DNA from: Treponema sp.
GTDB lineage: Bacteria > Spirochaetota > Spirochaetia > Treponematales > Breznakiellaceae
Length of the DNA: 49,291 nt
Direction of reading: 5' to 3'
NCBI GenBank assembly: GCA_009784975.1
Contig: WQXG01000014.1
Coordinates: 1-49,291, forward strand
Each line of letters starts with the position of its first letter. The stretch's first letter is position 1. A program made the position numbers and the translations under genes. The notes beneath the pieces were generated by a model. The model made no database searches, was not told the origin of the DNA, and was given only the letters and a program-made list of their open reading frames with translations. Shown piece after piece: positions 49,000 to 49,291 of this stretch.

Positions 49000-49291
49000 T
49001 TATGGATTAACCGTAAAAGGTATGGTTAAGTTATAAGTGATACCGCCTCTGACCACTTCTACATATAATTGGCTTTGTACAGGAGTAAACTGGTTAAAGT
49101 CTTGTCCCCTTAATGTAAAACTATTATTAGTTGCGCCGGTAACAGCGGATCCGTTTATATACCATTGGATACTGGTATAGGTGGCCCCCTCTAATGTAAG
49201 TGTTCTTTGTGTATTGCCGCCTCTTGAAATAACAATATCACCCGGAGCTACTGCTAACTTTACATCCTCATTTGGAGTAAATGTAATAGTG
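49000..49291 (-). CDS. C-terminal end of an upstream beta-rich surface protein (partial)
   Basis: The minus-strand frame from the window edge to the stop at 49000 gives about 96 residues, including LAVAPGDIVISRGGNTQRTL, SIQWYINGSAVTGATNNSFT and the end YNLTIPFTVNP. These have the look of an Ig-like/beta-sandwich module of the kind found in treponemal surface lipoproteins, similar in style to the next gene. The start is beyond the window. Its stop overlaps the Shine-Dalgarno sequence of the 1195-residue lipoprotein, so they form an operon. Confidence 0.75.
   Translation of the reverse strand, partial: TITFTPNEDVKLAVAPGDIVISRGGNTQRTLTLEGATYTSIQWYINGSAVTGATNNSFTLRGQDFNQFTPVQSQLYVEVVRGGITYNLTIPFTVNP

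Overview
The window looks like a stretch of a spirochaete chromosome, most likely a host-associated Treponema or a close relative. This is inferred from gene content, not from a marker gene: FlgM and a FliG paralogue, a four-gene BMP/PnrA-type nucleoside ABC transporter like the one in Treponema pallidum, a TPP-riboswitch thiamine-precursor transporter, many lipoproteins with spirochaetal lipoboxes, and large surface lipoproteins with InlB-type and GLUG-like repeats. No rRNA, tRNA, transposase, integrase or CRISPR array was found. The DNA is of moderate G+C, with AT-rich islands around accessory genes (MazEF, the DNA methylase, the nucleotidyltransferase).

Layout. 1-2421 (minus strand): an iron-ADH-fold protein without metal ligands, flgM and rsmI. 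2504-2935: a membrane zinc-ribbon protein. 3099-7058 (minus): two exported proteins, a MazEF module and a secreted C10 (streptopain-like) protease with Ig-like and ricin-type lectin domains. 7195-9075: a solitary N6-adenine DNA methylase. 9059-13134 (minus): an M16C metalloprotease coupled to a FliG paralogue. 13183-14591: an M15-type peptidoglycan peptidase lipoprotein and an XRE regulator. 14614-17231 (minus): fmdB-type zinc ribbon, a second zinc ribbon and ftsH. 17337-23163 (minus): a papain-like exported protease, a YhcG/DUF1016 nuclease-fold protein and an exported protein with 14 WD40 repeats and a caspase-like domain. 23227-32806 (minus): nucleoside-uptake genes (binding lipoprotein, ATPase, two permeases), a frameshifted uridine phosphorylase, ileS and a lipoprotein. 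33158-35644 (plus): thiXYZ behind a TPP riboswitch and terminator. 35661-37521 (minus): a DUF4143 AAA ATPase and a Phd/ParE pair. 37730-38815: an outer-membrane-type protein. 39033-39419: a GxxExxY protein inside purine/pyrimidine-rich repeats. 39761-42977: peptide-type ABC permease plus a permease-ATPase fusion. 43128-44471: a second DUF4143 ATPase. 44640-45126: a nucleotidyltransferase with a truncated partner. 45401-49291 (minus): a 1195-residue surface lipoprotein and the end of an upstream partner.

Themes. Nucleoside uptake and cleavage, and thiamine-precursor salvage, form coherent metabolic units. The right third is accessory DNA built around small palindromic repeats. Family A (arm AGTCGGGGTTGCTGCTACC) brackets the first DUF4143 ATPase and supplies new C-termini to ThiZ and the ParE-like toxin. 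Family B (core GACACCGTTAAACGGTGCC, four same-orientation copies) brackets the second DUF4143 ATPase and cuts off the gene next to the nucleotidyltransferase. Each ATPase also has tandem operator-like repeats of 32-33 bp over its promoter or start. These two cassettes and the exported papain / YhcG / WD40-caspase cluster are the best candidates for undescribed biology here. The link between parts of either set is inference.
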